From: Gemmatimonadota bacterium
Lineage (GTDB): Bacteria; Gemmatimonadota; Gemmatimonadetes; Gemmatimonadales; Gemmatimonadaceae
DNA: 64,000 nt
Assembly (NCBI GenBank): GCA_016712265.1
Contig: JADJRJ010000031.1
Span: forward strand, 558,001-622,000
Direction of reading: 5' to 3'
Position 1 is the first letter of the stretch, and each line of letters opens with the position of its first letter. Both the position numbers and the translations under genes were made by a program. Positions 62,320 to 64,000 of this stretch are shown here, piece by piece. The notes below the pieces were generated by a model. The model did no database searches and had not been told where the DNA came from. It worked only from the letters and a program-made list of their open reading frames with translations.

Positions 62320-63444
62320 TCAAATTCCGTTCAGGACCAGGTCGACCTGTCGCACCAGCGCCTGGTCGAGTGGCCCCGGCAGGGGAAAGATACGAACGAA
62401 CTGTGCGGAAAGGTCGCCGCCGGGCGCCTGCCGTGCGGTCCGCAGGTAGTAGCGGCGATAGCCGTCCGCGAGATCCGGCGCGATGCGCTCGAGCAGGAGG
62501 GCGCCGGCACGCACCGCCGCGAGCGTGGAGAGACGCCCGGATTCGCCCGATTGCTGCTCAGCCGGTGTTGTGTGGTCGCGGACCACCTGGTTGGAAACGG
62601 TGCCGACCACCTCATGCGCCAGGACGAACAACGCATCGCGCGGATCGTCGGTGGCGGACGGAAAGGTGACCGCCACGAAGTGGGTGTCATCGCCCACGTC
62701 GATCGTGCGTCCCTCGGCGCCGAGGGGGAGGGCGAGCACCATGGTGCCCGACCGCTGGCCGCTGTACCGGAGGAACCGCTCGAACGCGGGGGCATGGGTG
62801 CTCCAGGCCGCGGCGACCTGGGTGCGCATCCCACCCCGTGCCGCCTGCTGCTGCGACCACCAGGTGCGATGAAATCGCGCGCGTTCGTCGTCGAGGGATT
62901 CGAGGAAGAGCCGCAGGAACTCCCGCTCCGCCGTCCCCGGGAAATAGGTCGCGAGCGTGGCGTACATCCGGACGGACTCCCGGTCGTAGGCCGCGCGCAC
63001 GTCGCCATTGTCACGCAAGAATCGCAGGCAGCCGCGTCGCAGGTCCTCCCAGGAGCCGAAGTAGAGGGCCAGGAACTGCGCCGCCGCCAAAGACGGACTG
63101 CTTGCGTGGCGACGCGAAAGGACGAGCGCGTTCTCATCGAGGCGAGACGTGATGTTCCCCGTGCGCCTCGCTTGCGACGCCTCGGCCCGGTATCCCAGGC
63201 GGAACGTCGGAACCAGCGACGAATCCGCTGTCAGCATCGCGAAACCATGGAGCCACAGGTCCACATGTTCGCGGGTCTCCAGGCGCCACCCGCTCGGTGC
63301 GGCGGCATCGCGCCGTGGCGCGTTCTCTGCGGCGCCGGCGGGTCGCTGTTCCGTCGCCGGGGTGCTCGACACCACGACCGTGCGAGGAGCGCACGACGGC
63401 GCGCCGAGGAGCGCCGGGAGCACGAGGAGCCGACGAAGGGACAT
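62320..63444 (-). CDS. Lipoprotein of unknown function
   Basis: 374 residues; lipoprotein signal LVLPALLGAPSC with the modified Cys at residue 18. A Thr/Ala-rich linker to about residue 50 is followed by an all-alpha domain (SLAAAQFLALYFGSWEDL, REFLRLFLESLDDERARFH). Near residue 275 the block FVLAHEVVGTVSNQVVRDH looks like a degenerate HExxH metallopeptidase helix, since the second His is missing. An enzymatic role is therefore doubtful. It is upstream of the membrane protein by three bases. Confidence 0.65.
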   Translation of the reverse strand: MSLRRLLVLPALLGAPSCAPRTVVVSSTPATEQRPAGAAENAPRRDAAAPSGWRLETREHVDLWLHGFAMLTADSSLVPTFRLGYRAEASQARRTGNITSRLDENALVLSRRHASSPSLAAAQFLALYFGSWEDLRRGCLRFLRDNGDVRAAYDRESVRMYATLATYFPGTAEREFLRLFLESLDDERARFHRTWWSQQQAARGGMRTQVAAAWSTHAPAFERFLRYSGQRSGTMVLALPLGAEGRTIDVGDDTHFVAVTFPSATDDPRDALFVLAHEVVGTVSNQVVRDHTTPAEQQSGESGRLSTLAAVRAGALLLERIAPDLADGYRRYYLRTARQAPGGDLSAQFVRIFPLPGPLDQALVRQVDLVLNGI

Positions 63445-63551
63445 GGGGGCAACTACGGGCGTGTGAGCGAGAGGGTGTCAGCCCGCTGGTACACCACACG
63501 CCGTCGTGGCGTTCGGTCGGAGCGGCCGCATGCCGACCGAGCCCCCGCTCA

Positions 63552-64000
63552 CTACGCTCCGTTCTCCCGCCCGCACGTGATGCAGAACTTCCACTCCACC
63601 TCAAGCTCGGTGCTGCATGCCGGGCAGTGCTTGATCGTGAGGTTGTGGCCGCACCCCGGACAGAACACCACCTCGCGCCCGTCCGGGAGTCCGGTCCCGC
63701 AGTAACGACACCCTTGGCCGGGTTTGGCAGGTTGGGGGACCGGACGGCTCACGGGCATGATCGTTCTGGGAGCAGCTGGTGGTGGGGCCGCGGAGGCCCG
63801 CGGAGGAGATACCGGCGGCGCTGAGGGTGCCGCAGCCGGAATGGCGGTCTCCGGGGGAGTTTCGACCGATTCCGTCGGTCGCGCAGCGATGACGAACTGG
63901 TCCTGGGGGGACGCCGTGCTGACCGATCGCGATCCCTCCGGCGTGGGGCGAAGCATGACGTCGCGCAGGGGGCCGGCACCGAGCCGCACCGCTGCCGCCG
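63552..64000 (-). CDS. Double zinc-ribbon protein (5' end off window)
   Basis: At least 149 residues; the frame remains open to the window edge, so the true start lies outside. A Pro/Ala-rich disordered segment is followed by two zinc ribbons with four CxxC knuckles (CRYC, CPGC, CPAC, CITC) in the last 60 residues. Double zinc ribbons usually mediate protein or nucleic-acid contacts. It is the last gene seen on this strand; its function cannot be inferred from the visible part. Confidence 0.75.
   Translation of the reverse strand, partial: AAAVRLGAGPLRDVMLRPTPEGSRSVSTASPQDQFVIAARPTESVETPPETAIPAAAPSAPPVSPPRASAAPPPAAPRTIMPVSRPVPQPAKPGQGCRYCGTGLPDGREVVFCPGCGHNLTIKHCPACSTELEVEWKFCITCGRENGA

Noticed and set aside
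62320..63444. Zinc metallopeptidase call for the lipoprotein
   Set aside because: The AHEVVGTVSN block has His-Glu but lacks the second His of HExxH, and no downstream ligand is evident.

Overview
The window is a GC-rich, gene-dense bacterial chromosome segment with no insertion sequence, phage gene, CRISPR array, rRNA or tRNA that I could recognise. The gene content suggests Gemmatimonadota: secreted six-bladed propellers, TonB-plug proteins without a barrel, a DUF1800/DUF1501 pair, a CheR-CheD fusion, a PEP-CTERM protein, and the recurring heptamer CGTTAGG/CCTAACG. That assignment is inference; no marker gene fixes it.

Layout. 1-22 kb is mixed housekeeping and envelope: a membrane metal-dependent hydrolase and a cupin; secreted proteins, one with a single haem motif; a DinB protein; two gamma-glutamyltransferase-family proteins around MsrB; a propeller protein; Rho; a kinase-like DHp protein divergent from a TPR protein; a class A penicillin-binding protein; a fold-type II PLP enzyme; and the DUF1800/DUF1501 pair. 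22-32 kb is a complete chemotaxis operon: STAS, CheY, CheA, CheW, one MCP, CheR-CheD fusion, CheZ-like phosphatase, CheB, and a receiver-receiver-CheX fusion. 32-46 kb holds an outer-membrane protein, an OmpR-type regulator, an EF-G2-like GTPase, a 13-repeat propeller lipoprotein, ThyX, a FAD-linked oxidase, TonB, and a PEP-CTERM protein. 46-50 kb holds a patatin-like hydrolase, phenylalanine hydroxylase with a possible attenuator, and a MATE exporter. 50-62 kb is a long minus-strand run whose enzymes match the aerobic 2-aminobenzoyl-CoA (anthranilate) pathway: CoA ligase, monooxygenase/reductase fusion, enoyl-CoA hydratase, hydroxyacyl-CoA dehydrogenase, acyl-CoA dehydrogenase and a RidA-like protein. 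Two barrel-less TonB-plug proteins and a putative toxin/immunity-like pair sit inside this run, chained by 4-base overlaps.

How the genes work together. The chemotaxis operon has a signal input (MCP), core kinase module (CheA/CheW/CheY), adaptation enzymes (CheR-CheD, CheB) and two different CheY-P phosphatase types. Four of its proteins end in the same short acidic-hydrophobic tail closing in Phe, like the CheY-binding tail of CheZ. This is the most unusual pattern I found. Phenylalanine hydroxylase is preceded by a good promoter, a probably leaderless 26-codon Tyr-containing ORF and a strong terminator, an arrangement that suggests attenuation.

Limits. All family calls come from motif reading and memory, with no database search. 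Starts were moved to internal ATG/GTG codons where homology, overlaps or a Shine-Dalgarno sequence favoured them. Many genes here lack a clear Shine-Dalgarno sequence, so several starts remain uncertain.
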